Shown piece after piece: positions 44,201 to 52,238 of a DNA stretch of 64,000 nt; position 1 is the first letter of the stretch, and each line of letters starts with the position of its first letter. The position numbers and the translations under genes are program-made. The notes under the pieces are model-generated. The model was not told the DNA's origin, did no database searches, and saw nothing but the letters and a program-made list of their open reading frames with translations. Source of the stretch: an uncultured Eisenbergiella sp. GTDB taxonomy: Bacteria; Bacillota; Clostridia; Lachnospirales; Lachnospiraceae. Location: positions 30,407 to 94,406 of the forward strand of contig CANRGX010000006.1 in assembly GCA_947630215.1 (NCBI GenBank), read 5' to 3'.

Positions 44201-47200
44201 GAACCGGGGGAGGAGTACGGCTACACGGTGAGGGCGACAAACGCAAAAGGGAAAATTATTGATAAAGAAACCGTCCGGGCAGCGTTTACCAATTCCAGAT
44301 CCGGATTTGGAAATCTGGAGATTCATAAGTCAATTTATGCCGATACTATTGACAGCAAACAGGAGTTCCATTTTACGGTCACCCTGTCCGATCCCACGAT
44401 CAATGGGAAATACGGAGATATGGAATTTAAAAACGGGGTTGCGCAATTTGAAATGACTGTTTGGGACGTCAAGAAGGCAGAGAAGCTTCCGGCGGGCGTT
44501 ACCTATACGGTAACGGAGGAAGAAAACCCCGACAGATATCTGGCAGTTGAGAATAACTTAACCGGGAAAATCAAAAAAGGAGAAACTGTTTCCGAAACCA
44601 TTACAAATTATCGTCACTATGTCTACAAAGATTGGTGGTGTCCTGACGAGGGGGACACCGGTCCGCAGGTAGGCGATACCATTCGGTATAGTATTACGTA
44701 TGGAAACGGTTCCCAGGAGACACAGACAGTCGTCATTACGGATCCGTTGGATCCGGGGGTGGATTTTGTATCCGCCACAGATGGAGGTGTGTACGATCCG
44801 GCAACCCACACGGTGACCTGGACACTGAATGACGTGGTACCGTACCCCAGCCTCAGCATTAAACCCCCTCAGGTGTATCTCTATGTGAGGATCAATGAAA
44901 AGGCCCTGGAGGACGCCGAAAGGACGGTAGAAAACCAGGCGGCAATTCAGTTTGGACACGATCCCAAGATTACAACAGATACGGTAACCACGGAGGTCGG
45001 ATGCGGGAATTTATCGGTTAAAAAGACCGTGACAGGCAACGCGGGGGAACTGAACCGGTATTGGAACTTTACGGTCGTATTGAGCGACACCAGTCTCTCG
45101 GGATGGTACGGGAATATGAGCTTTAGAAACGGTATCGCCACATTTACGCTGAGAAGCGGAGATACCAAGACGGCGAAAGGCCTCCCGCCGGGGATTCGCT
45201 ATACGGTAACGGAGACAGAAGCGAACGCGGACGGTTATACGACGGTAAAAGAGAATGATACAGGCGAAATTCTGGAAGACCGCACGGCTGTTGCAACCTT
45301 TATCAATAGACGCAGCTTTGCGCAGGCTTCCCTGGCGGCCCATAAGGATTTAAAGGGAATGGAAACGGGCGATACCGGAACGTATCGATTTGACTTTACG
45401 CTGACGCCGGTTGCAGGTAGCGGAACGGATGCTCCGGAAAATCCTGTGAAATCGGCCCAGTCACAGAGTGTAACCGTCAACCAGGGGAACGGGTGGACAC
45501 AGACCACCGGCAATTTCTTCGAGGGCGTGTCCTTCCGGGAGAATGGCAAATATTACTACACGCTTGAGGAGACGGGTGGTTCATACGACGATGTGGAAAA
45601 TGACGGAACGAAATACGACATACAGATCGATGTGACGGAAAACCCGGCGGGAGAGCGACAGGCCCAGGTATTTTACCGGATCGCAGGCAGCGGGGACGAT
45701 TGGACCCAGGCCGATGCGGACGCAGGAACAGGACTATATTCCCTGACGTTTACCAACCGGAGGAAAGCGACCGCATCCTTAAAGGTGAAGAAGATCTTTG
45801 AAGTCGGCCCTCACGGAAGTCATCTGGGTCCGAAGACCTTTACATTCCATCTGATGCCGGATGCGGGTAACACGGTGATACCGGCAAAGGATACGGTAAC
45901 GGTGACAGTTGACAGCGACCATGCTGAGGGAGACGGCAGTAAATGGGTCAATATCAGTACGGAGGATTTCTTTGACGGTGTTGTATTTGAGGCAGGCGCC
46001 TATTCCTATACGCTGCAGGAAGAAAGTGTAACGCTTTATCCGGGCGTACACTATGACCATAGCGTTTATAAGGTTGTAGTGACTGTGTCAGAGGCAGGGG
46101 ACGGCTCGCTTCAGTCAGTGGTGACGATTGACGGTACAGGCAGTTCGGATAGTGCGGTCGTCAATTTTACAAACAGCTATGAGCCGACGAAGGCGTCCGT
46201 GAACCTGAAGGGTAAAAAGACGCTGAAAGGCGGTACGTTTACAGACGGGGAGTTTACCTTTGTCCTGTCGGCGGATAAGAATACGCCGTGGCCTGACGAT
46301 GTGACTCCGATAATGGAAACGGACGGCTGGACGTGTGAGGCGAAAAACATAGGCAATACCTTCTCATTTGGAAATATCACCTATGAAAAAACCGGCACAT
46401 ATATCTATCAGATTTGTGAAAAGCTTGGCACGCGTACAGATATCAAATACGATGACACCACATATACGGTGACGGTGGTCGTAGAGGAAGGAACGATTGC
46501 CGGCGACGACACCTCTGAGGGTGTGGAGAGCATGACGAGAACGATCTCCTATAAGAAGAACGGCGAACCTGTTTCGATCACAGACGGCTATGTTCCCTTT
46601 ACGAATGAAAAGAAGTTTGGCGATCTGACACTCACAAAGACAGTGGAGGGCAGCGCAGGCGAAACGGACAGGGAATGGCACTTTACGGTTACCTTAAGTG
46701 ACAAGACGATTTCCGGGATCTATGGGGATATGGAATTTACGGACGGTGTTGCGCAGGTGACGTTGAAGCATGGGGAGTCAAAGACAGCTCGGGATCTGCC
46801 GGCAGGCGTTGCTTATACCGTAACGGAGAAAGAAGCGAACCAGGACGGTTATGAGACGTCTCAGGAAGGGGAAACAGGAAGTATTCTTGCAGGTGCCGAG
46901 ATGCAGGCAGATTTTGTCAATCAAAGGCAGAAAAAAGAGAGCTCCAGTTCAGAAGAAACCAAGGAAGAACAAGATGTACCGCCCGAGGAGACCCCTTCGG
47001 ATCCTCCGGTTGAGCATTCGTCCGTGCAAGAGATCAAAGAAACGATGCCCATAGATGAAGAAGGGATGCATGCAGATGTGCATGCAGATGTGCTTGCAGA
47101 GGTGCATGCGGAGGTGCTGGCAGAGGTGAAAACGGAGGACGCTCAAGGCGTGCTTTCCTCTGTGAAAACCGGAGACGACGCTCCTCTTGTGCCCTATGTT

Positions 47201-47275
47201 TGTTCCGCAATAGCAGCGATGCTCCTTCTGGGCGTACAGATGACATGCAGGCGGAGAAAAAAACGGGGAGAATAA
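41240..47275 (+). CDS. Giant sortase-type surface protein with isopeptide repeat domains
   Basis: A 2011-residue wall protein. Residues ~1-36 are a signal peptide. An acidic Ser/Glu/Thr-rich region (~37-285) contains EIESET repeats. Then come seven copies of a ~105-130-residue beta module (~290-1125), a DUF11-like domain (~1126-1254), an eighth module (~1255-1360), three Spy0128/FctA-like pilin domains (~1361-1790), and a ninth module (~1792-1900). A tail with HADV/AEV repeats leads to a sorting signal: VKTGD at 1975-1979, a hydrophobic helix, and RRRKKRGE. Most modules keep a strand-1 Lys (LTVHKTV), a Glu (TYTVTE) and a last-strand Asn (FVN), the Lys-Asn isopeptide set with its catalytic Glu. 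ATG 41240 precedes the signal; a TTG at 41198 is less likely. Its base composition looks lower in GC than its neighbours. It is a likely adhesin or stalk; no sortase gene is in the window. Confidence 0.88.
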   Translation: MKTLWTIRRRLLAAMLCLCMILPAFALMDTTYVMAESLEESEEMASLPQSEAETKLEEEGDGMVQSSLESEDYDQEEPESEQEIGADPETKPEETESDGQGETVLIRGFVPLEDTVSRQTYPVGTPQEALLLPGELEAENEGGTEILRIPVAWVSEPGFDGNTQGEYAFSPVLSDGTEYKVAEGTELPVIVVSVTAEPSDGENAEDGTETAESQETQSISEIETETEIETETEIESETEIESETEIESETETESQTEGETELETESPTDGLKKIDGRRSLRRSASGDPVASGDLTVHKTVVDRDGSPSKKEWHFKVELSDSSINGTYGGMTFTDGVSEFTLKNGTDITAEGLPDGITYTVTEKEADTDGYITTVSKTVRSEGADDATYSGTDAQEGTIQNEATADLYFVNEKEVIYLPASGDLTVHKEVKGSSADGDREWHFTVQLSDNSINGWYGDLYFDYGVADFTLTDGETVAATNLPVGITYTVTEQEANTDGYTTTVGKEIRRDRYGYAYVEETYSGTDAQEGIIEDGATADLYYVNNMEPVGDLAVYKKVLGSGADRSKEWHFRVELSDRSIKGQYGDMNFADGVAEFTLRDGQDIWAYDLPAGVTYTVQEKEADQDGYATTVTKEITRDGSWGKDEAYSGTGAQTGTIEDDAANKITFVNNAEPAGKLKVGKKVIGTATKKEWHFTVTLSDTSITGTYGEMEFQKGVAEFTLKGGYDKTAKGLPVGITYTVTEEEANQDGNITTVTKKVSNDDNGRDLETYTGEDAQKGTIQDRRSSDILFVNASGDLVSSTGDLLITKTVEGNAGEKEDKKWNFKIELGDKKINGWYGDLYFTNGVSYFNLAHQEKAAVRDLPAGVTYTVTEVEANENGYTTTVKEIVHGREITGDGAGVVESDATGNLAFLNRRDTFGTGDLEISKTVEGDSGDQKTEFPFTVTLRDSSINGKYGDMEFKNGVAHFTLKHGETKTATGLPGGLLYTVTEPGEEYGYTVRATNAKGKIIDKETVRAAFTNSRSGFGNLEIHKSIYADTIDSKQEFHFTVTLSDPTINGKYGDMEFKNGVAQFEMTVWDVKKAEKLPAGVTYTVTEEENPDRYLAVENNLTGKIKKGETVSETITNYRHYVYKDWWCPDEGDTGPQVGDTIRYSITYGNGSQETQTVVITDPLDPGVDFVSATDGGVYDPATHTVTWTLNDVVPYPSLSIKPPQVYLYVRINEKALEDAERTVENQAAIQFGHDPKITTDTVTTEVGCGNLSVKKTVTGNAGELNRYWNFTVVLSDTSLSGWYGNMSFRNGIATFTLRSGDTKTAKGLPPGIRYTVTETEANADGYTTVKENDTGEILEDRTAVATFINRRSFAQASLAAHKDLKGMETGDTGTYRFDFTLTPVAGSGTDAPENPVKSAQSQSVTVNQGNGWTQTTGNFFEGVSFRENGKYYYTLEETGGSYDDVENDGTKYDIQIDVTENPAGERQAQVFYRIAGSGDDWTQADADAGTGLYSLTFTNRRKATASLKVKKIFEVGPHGSHLGPKTFTFHLMPDAGNTVIPAKDTVTVTVDSDHAEGDGSKWVNISTEDFFDGVVFEAGAYSYTLQEESVTLYPGVHYDHSVYKVVVTVSEAGDGSLQSVVTIDGTGSSDSAVVNFTNSYEPTKASVNLKGKKTLKGGTFTDGEFTFVLSADKNTPWPDDVTPIMETDGWTCEAKNIGNTFSFGNITYEKTGTYIYQICEKLGTRTDIKYDDTTYTVTVVVEEGTIAGDDTSEGVESMTRTISYKKNGEPVSITDGYVPFTNEKKFGDLTLTKTVEGSAGETDREWHFTVTLSDKTISGIYGDMEFTDGVAQVTLKHGESKTARDLPAGVAYTVTEKEANQDGYETSQEGETGSILAGAEMQADFVNQRQKKESSSSEETKEEQDVPPEETPSDPPVEHSSVQEIKETMPIDEEGMHADVHADVLAEVHAEVLAEVKTEDAQGVLSSVKTGDDAPLVPYVCSAIAAMLLLGVQMTCRRRKKRGE
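41936..41989 (+). repeat. 18-bp tandem repeat coding EIESET
   Basis: Three perfect copies of GAAATAGAGAGTGAAACA, flanked by degenerate GAAACGGAAATC units, encode an acidic stretch before the first folded domain. Length changes would stay in frame. Confidence 0.9.
47069..47128 (+). repeat. 12-bp tandem repeat near the C-terminus of the wall protein
   Basis: Five units of the form CATGCAGATGTG (the last three diverged) encode alternating HADV and AEV peptides between the last beta module and the sorting signal, probably a wall-spanning spacer. Confidence 0.85.
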
Positions 47276-47321
47276 ATTTTCATACGCCTTGCAGGGAAGA
47301 ATAAAAAGGTAAGACAAAGGC

Positions 47322-47346
47322 GGCGGATCAGGAATACCGATCCGCC
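47322..47346 (+). other. Hairpin between the wall protein and the glycan cluster
   Basis: GGCGGATC (47322-47329) pairs with GATCCGCC (47339-47346) around a 9-base loop. No T run follows, so termination would be weak. It may stabilise or attenuate transcripts entering the glycan cluster. Confidence 0.5.
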
Positions 47347-47398
47347 GTAGTCTGTTAAAATGTAAAGCGGCCGTTTACGAACCGCAGAAGGAGAGGGC

Positions 47399-48154
47399 AT
47401 GAAAGAGTCCCTGGAAAGCCCGGAAATTTTCAACGTGCGGTTTGATAATATGGTATTAGAGCAAGCCAGTCAGAAGGCCCAGGAAATGCTGCAAAGCGAT
47501 TCCTGGCATTATATTGCCGGTACGAACGCCAATCTGCTGCGGATGGCCCGCCGGAATCAGCGGTACCGCGACGCGATCAATCACGCCGATCTGTCCCTGG
47601 CGGATGGGTACGGGGTGATCTGCGCATCCCGCATTCTGGGGACTCCTCTGGTGGAAAGGGTTGCCTGTATCGATCTTTTGGATCAGCTTTTGCCCCAGCT
47701 GCAGGGGGTACGGGTCTTTCTTTTGGGAGGAGAGCCGGGAAGGGCCAAAAAAGCGGCAGACCGCCTGCAGCAGCAATATCCGGGGTTGATTCTGTGCGGT
47801 TTTTGCCATGGCTATCTGGATTCGGACGAAATGGCAAAAGCGGCGGCCCGGTACCGGCCGGATCTTCTTCTGGTCTGTCTGGGCTCTCCCAAGCAGGAGC
47901 TGTGGATGGCGGAATATGGGCCAAAAACAGGAGCCAGACTTGCCTGCGGCTGCGGGGGCTGGATCGACATCTGTGCGGGAAAGCTGAAGCGGGCTCCGGA
48001 GAGCTGGCGCCACCGGAACCTGGAATGGGCGTTTCGTCTTCTGCAGGAGCCCTGGCGCATCGGAAGGGTTTTTTTGTCCCTGTCCCTGCCCCTTCTGGCT
48101 CTCTGGGAAGCAGCAGGAAAAAGACTGGCATGCCTATGGGAAAAAGAGGAGTAG
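47399..48154 (+). CDS. WecG/TagA/CpsF family glycosyltransferase
   Basis: A 251-residue GT26 enzyme. It has LRMARRNQRYRDAINHADLS, ADGYGVICASRILG, GGEPGRAKKAAD and CLGSPKQELWMAEYG. Family members add N-acetylmannosaminuronate or N-acetylmannosamine to undecaprenyl-linked GlcNAc, the second step of a lipid-linked glycan (e.g. teichoic acid linkage unit). It starts at ATG 47399 behind GAAGGAGAGGG and is the first gene of the glycan cluster. Confidence 0.92.
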   Translation: MKESLESPEIFNVRFDNMVLEQASQKAQEMLQSDSWHYIAGTNANLLRMARRNQRYRDAINHADLSLADGYGVICASRILGTPLVERVACIDLLDQLLPQLQGVRVFLLGGEPGRAKKAADRLQQQYPGLILCGFCHGYLDSDEMAKAAARYRPDLLLVCLGSPKQELWMAEYGPKTGARLACGCGGWIDICAGKLKRAPESWRHRNLEWAFRLLQEPWRIGRVFLSLSLPLLALWEAAGKRLACLWEKEE

Positions 48155-48158
48155 CATC

Positions 48159-49568
48159 ATGGCGGGGAAAAAGAAAAAGAAGGCCGTGCGCAGGCCGGCG
48201 CAGCCGGCCGGAAAAAAACTGGAACCCCAGCAGGTCTGTGAGGATATGGCAGAACTGTATCTTCTGGCAGTTTTCGGCTTTTTTCCTCTGATGATTGGAA
48301 TGGGAGACTACGGGTACGCCAATCTGGTGGAAATGAAAGCCTACATCTGGTTTGGGCTCACTGCTTTCTGGGCTCTCTGCCTGGGTGGCTATCTGCTCTG
48401 GTGCAAAAAGACAAAACAGCCCATTACCGTGCGCTTTCACTGGTTTCACGGTGTTGTGGCGGCTTTTTTTGTGATCTGCGTCCTTTCCGCGTGTCTTTCC
48501 GGGTCGGTTGGGGACAGTTTGTTTCTGATGCAGTCTTCCAACACCAACAGCGTCCTTTTTATGGCTTCCTACGCGGCTGCGTTTCTTGGCGTCTCGCTTT
48601 TTGGACATCTGAAGGCTATCCATATCCGGGCGCTTGGCGTCTCTGCTTTTTTGACCGGACTGCTTTCGGTGTTGCAGCTGGGCGGGCGCAATCCGCTGCT
48701 CATGTATCCGGAAGGACTGAATTATTATAACAAATATCAGGAGTATACAGGCGCGTATCTTGGAACGCTGGGGAACGTGGATGTCTTTGCCGCATTTCTC
48801 TGTTTTACGGTTCCGGTACTTACCGTTTATGCCTGGCGTTCCGACTGCAGGAAGGATCGTCTTTTGTGGATTCCTGCGCTGCTGTCTCTCTATGTGCTGT
48901 TTGCGTGCGATGTGGACGCAGGAAAGGTGGCGTTCCTGGCCGGCCTGCTGTTTGTCCTGCCGGTGGTTATTCCGAATCCGGTATGGGCCAGAAGGGTAGG
49001 AATTCTCTGTGCAATAACAGCTGTCCTGGGGGTGGTCGTCATTTATTTCTGGCCGGGGGAGTCGGGTTTATTCCATGAGGCGTCCGCTATTCTGCACGGA
49101 CAGATGGCCCCATCCTTCGGACATGATCGGGTGGGAATCTGGCAGCAGGCCTGGGCATCTGTCACCCGAAGGCCTGTTTTGGGCAACGGGCCGGGTTCCG
49201 GCGCCTGGCTGATTGATATGCGGACGGTGAATGAGGAACGCGGCCGGATTGTAAGCGTCCGCAACGCGCATAATACCTACCTGGGCTATTGGATGGACAC
49301 CGGCATTCTGGGATTGTCCTGTTATCTGATCCTGATTGGAGCCGGGTGTTTTGCCTGGGTGAAAAACCGGAAGGAAGCTTTGACGGCCGCTCTGGGCGCG
49401 GGGGTAGTCTGGTATCTGATTCAGGATTTTTTCAATATCAATGTGGTGACCACCGCTCCGTTTCTCTGGATCAGCCTGGGACTACTGGCCGGAAAATGGG
49501 GAGAAAAAGGAGAGAAGACATATGGGGCGCACCAGGCTGCGGAACAAAAGAAACCAATCCGGGGATGA
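48159..49568 (+). CDS. O-antigen ligase family membrane protein
   Basis: A 469-residue protein with about 11 membrane helices and a Lys/Arg-rich N-terminus (KKKKKAVRR). The Wzy_C/WaaL hallmark is RNAHNTYLGYWMDTGILGL, with a large extracellular loop before it (GIWQQAWASVTRRPVLGNG). Such proteins polymerise or transfer undecaprenyl-linked glycans on the outer face of the membrane. It overlaps the licD-type gene by 47 bases. Confidence 0.88.
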   Translation: MAGKKKKKAVRRPAQPAGKKLEPQQVCEDMAELYLLAVFGFFPLMIGMGDYGYANLVEMKAYIWFGLTAFWALCLGGYLLWCKKTKQPITVRFHWFHGVVAAFFVICVLSACLSGSVGDSLFLMQSSNTNSVLFMASYAAAFLGVSLFGHLKAIHIRALGVSAFLTGLLSVLQLGGRNPLLMYPEGLNYYNKYQEYTGAYLGTLGNVDVFAAFLCFTVPVLTVYAWRSDCRKDRLLWIPALLSLYVLFACDVDAGKVAFLAGLLFVLPVVIPNPVWARRVGILCAITAVLGVVVIYFWPGESGLFHEASAILHGQMAPSFGHDRVGIWQQAWASVTRRPVLGNGPGSGAWLIDMRTVNEERGRIVSVRNAHNTYLGYWMDTGILGLSCYLILIGAGCFAWVKNRKEALTAALGAGVVWYLIQDFFNINVVTTAPFLWISLGLLAGKWGEKGEKTYGAHQAAEQKKPIRG

Positions 49569-50391
49569 ATTGAGACCGCAGGAGGTTCTGGACAGACTTT
49601 TTTCCATGCTCAGCACGTTTGCCGATTATTGTGATGCCAACAAAATCCGCTATTATCTTTGCAGCGGGACCTTGCTGGGAGCGGTACGCAATCAGGATCT
49701 GATTCCATGGGACAATGATCTGGATGTGTTAGTCCCGCGGCCCGATTATGACCGGCTGCTTTTGAGCGTTTCGGGGACCACCCTGGGAGGATATATGCTC
49801 TTTGCCTACGAAAAGGGCAATTCTTTTTTTCCACACGCAAAACTGGCGGATACCGGAACCTATATTCCGGATCCCTCCCTGGGCGTTCCTCATCTGTGGC
49901 TGGATATTTTCCCCATGGACGGACTGCCGCAAAATCCGGTTGTTTCCGCTTTCTGGCTTAAGTTTGCGCAGGGACTCAAGCGCTTCCCCTCATGGGACGC
50001 CCTTCCCTGGCTGTTATCCCGGCCTACGCTGGGAAAACAGATCGGACGCCTGCTTTTTGTCCCACCGGTCAAACTGATTGGTCATTTGGGGGGAAAGGGA
50101 TTCTGGACTAGGAAGGTCATCCGGTATGCAAAACGGTTTTCTTTTACAGAAAGTGAATTTGTAGGAGGTGTGGTTTCCAGCTCCGGGCCGGGGGAGAGGA
50201 TGCCCCGGGATGAGTTTTTACAAAGGGTAGAGGTTACCATACGGGACAGGACGTTTCACGCTCCCGCCTGCTGGGAAAGGTATCTGCGGCAGTTGATAGG
50301 CAGCGACTGGCGGATACCGCCGGAGAAAGCAAAACGGCCGTCCATGCAGAGGGTACTGTTAGTGGAAACGACAGAGAAACCGGCCGTCTGA
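49522..50391 (+). CDS. LicD family phosphotransferase
   Basis: A 289-residue LicD protein. It has the nucleotidyltransferase-fold core CSGTLLGAVRNQDLIPWDND followed by LDVLVP, and a later WLDIFPMDGLP. LicD enzymes transfer phosphocholine, phosphoribitol or related groups from a CDP carrier onto surface glycans. The adjacent cytidylyltransferase is a likely source of the CDP donor. The ATG at 49522 lies inside the previous gene. Confidence 0.88.
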   Translation: MGRTRLRNKRNQSGDELRPQEVLDRLFSMLSTFADYCDANKIRYYLCSGTLLGAVRNQDLIPWDNDLDVLVPRPDYDRLLLSVSGTTLGGYMLFAYEKGNSFFPHAKLADTGTYIPDPSLGVPHLWLDIFPMDGLPQNPVVSAFWLKFAQGLKRFPSWDALPWLLSRPTLGKQIGRLLFVPPVKLIGHLGGKGFWTRKVIRYAKRFSFTESEFVGGVVSSSGPGERMPRDEFLQRVEVTIRDRTFHAPACWERYLRQLIGSDWRIPPEKAKRPSMQRVLLVETTEKPAV

Positions 50392-50410
50392 CTGCAGTGG
50401 AGGTGGCGAG

Positions 50411-51151
50411 ATGCGGGTAAAAAAAATAGCGCTGATCTTTGCGGGCGGCTCCGGAGAACGGATGGCGAACGCATCGGCCCCGAAACAGTTCTGGGAACTG
50501 CAGGGCAAGCCGGTTCTGGCATATACGCTGGAACAGTTTCAGGTTCATAAGGAAATTGACGGGATTGTGCTGGCGGCTCCGGCGGACTGGCTGGAGTATT
50601 GCACAGAAATGGGAAAGCGCTGGCATTTTGATAAGCTTTCGGCGGTGGTTCCCGGCGGAACGTCCGGCCAGGCGTCCATTTTTGCCGGCCTGCAGAAAGT
50701 GAGGCAGTTATACGGAGAGGAAGCGGTGGTTCTGATCCACGACGGCGTGCGGCCGCTGATTGACGGGGAGACGATTACAAAATGTATCCAATGCGTGCAG
50801 CGCTTCGGTTCCGCCGTCACCGTATCGCCCCAGACGGAAACGGTTATGATTCGGGAAACAGACGGGGATCGCTGCCGGATCGTGGATCGGGACAAATGCC
50901 TGGTGGCCAGGGCGCCGCAGTGTTTTCCCGTGCGGGACATCCTGAGGGCGCATGACAGGGCGGCGGCCGACGGTAAACACGGTTTTATCGATTCCGCCAG
51001 CCTGATGGAGCACTACGGATACGAGATCCATCCTGTGATGGGTCCTTCAGATAATATCAAGATTACCACAGCGCTGGATTTTCGGATTTTCTGTGCCGTC
51101 ATAAAGGAGCGGGAAAAAAAAGAGCAGGACGGGGGGAGTGTGGGCCCATGA
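50411..51151 (+). CDS. IspD/TarI family cytidylyltransferase
   Basis: A 246-residue CTP-dependent cytidylyltransferase. The N-terminal CTP loop is LIFAGGSGERMANASAPKQF, and further motifs are VVLIHDGVRPLID and FIDSASLMEHYGYEIHPVMG. It could be IspD (isoprenoid) or a TarI-type enzyme making CDP-ribitol or a relative. Its place between licD and an SDR gene favours a CDP-polyol donor for the surface glycan. It overlaps the next gene by 4 bases. Confidence 0.85.
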   Translation: MRVKKIALIFAGGSGERMANASAPKQFWELQGKPVLAYTLEQFQVHKEIDGIVLAAPADWLEYCTEMGKRWHFDKLSAVVPGGTSGQASIFAGLQKVRQLYGEEAVVLIHDGVRPLIDGETITKCIQCVQRFGSAVTVSPQTETVMIRETDGDRCRIVDRDKCLVARAPQCFPVRDILRAHDRAAADGKHGFIDSASLMEHYGYEIHPVMGPSDNIKITTALDFRIFCAVIKEREKKEQDGGSVGP

Positions 51152-52227
51152 TTCCGGAAGACGACTGTGCTTACATTTGTGCGGCAGATTTTCTGCCCTG
51201 GGAGAAACTGCGGGGGAAGGTTATCCTGCTCACCGGGGCGACGGGACTGATTGGGCGCACCCTGACGGATGCGCTGCTTTTTGCAGGGGAAAAAAGAAAA
51301 CTGGGCCTGTCTGTCCTGGCTCTTGTAAGAGATGAAACGCAGGCACGGAAAGTATTTGCAAAACATCTGGAGAACGGACGCCCTCTGCGTCTGCTGGAAG
51401 GGACCGTGGAACATCTGCCCAAAATCAGTGGGCCGGTGGATTACATTTTGCACGGTGCGGCCCGGACGGAGAGTAGTGCTTTTGTCCGGCAGCCCGTGGA
51501 GACGGTAAAAACCGCTGTGCTGGGGACTTTGCAGCTGTTGGAACTGGCACGGCGAAAGCAGATATCCGGTTTTGTCTTTTTGTCCAGCATGGAGGTATAC
51601 GGCTATCCGGCGCGCGGACACAGGGCGCAGGAGACGGATGCGTGCGCTCTGCGGCCCGGTGAGGTGCGCCACAGCTATCCGATCAGTAAGCTGCAGTGCG
51701 AGAATCTGTGTTGCGCATATGCGTCCGAATATGGCGTCCCCGCCAGAATCATCCGGCTGACCCAGACCTTCGGCCCGGGCGTACGTCAGGAGGATCCCCG
51801 CATCTTTGCGGAGTTTGGCCGCTGTGTCCGCGACGGGCAGGATATTGTGCTGCACACGCAGGGCAGGACCGAACGCAGTTATCTGTATACCGCCGACGCG
51901 GCCACGGCGATTCTGACCGTCCTGTTAAAGGGGGAAAACGGGCAGGCCTATAACGCGGCGGACGAACGCACCTATTGCTCGGTGGCGCAGATGGCGCAAA
52001 AGGTGGCCGGCGCCTATGGGATCGGCTTGCGTTTTCAGCCGGAGGACGGTCAGGAACACGGGTATGCTGATCTGCTGTTTATGGATTTGGATACCTCCCG
52101 GCTGAAAAAACTAGGGTGGTATGCGGGAAGCTGCAAAGAGGGGGATCCGCTGCTGTATCTGTACGAACGGATGATACAGGACAGCTTCGGCGGCGGGAAG
52201 ACCGCCGAAAGGGGCCGGATCGGATAA
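51148..52227 (+). CDS. NAD-dependent epimerase/dehydratase (extended SDR)
   Basis: A 359-residue extended short-chain dehydrogenase. The NAD-binding loop is LTGATGLIGRTL and the active-site pair is in SYPISKLQCENL, with a Ser in FLSSMEVYG. It likely modifies a nucleotide sugar, or a CDP-linked substrate made by its neighbour. It overlaps the cytidylyltransferase (ATGA), suggesting coordinated production. Confidence 0.87.
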   Translation: MIPEDDCAYICAADFLPWEKLRGKVILLTGATGLIGRTLTDALLFAGEKRKLGLSVLALVRDETQARKVFAKHLENGRPLRLLEGTVEHLPKISGPVDYILHGAARTESSAFVRQPVETVKTAVLGTLQLLELARRKQISGFVFLSSMEVYGYPARGHRAQETDACALRPGEVRHSYPISKLQCENLCCAYASEYGVPARIIRLTQTFGPGVRQEDPRIFAEFGRCVRDGQDIVLHTQGRTERSYLYTADAATAILTVLLKGENGQAYNAADERTYCSVAQMAQKVAGAYGIGLRFQPEDGQEHGYADLLFMDLDTSRLKKLGWYAGSCKEGDPLLYLYERMIQDSFGGGKTAERGRIG

Positions 52228-52238
52228 AGGAAACGAAG

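Noticed and set aside
47322-47346. Intrinsic terminator after the wall protein gene
   Set aside because: The 8-bp stem is good, but no T run follows it, so it is listed only as a hairpin.
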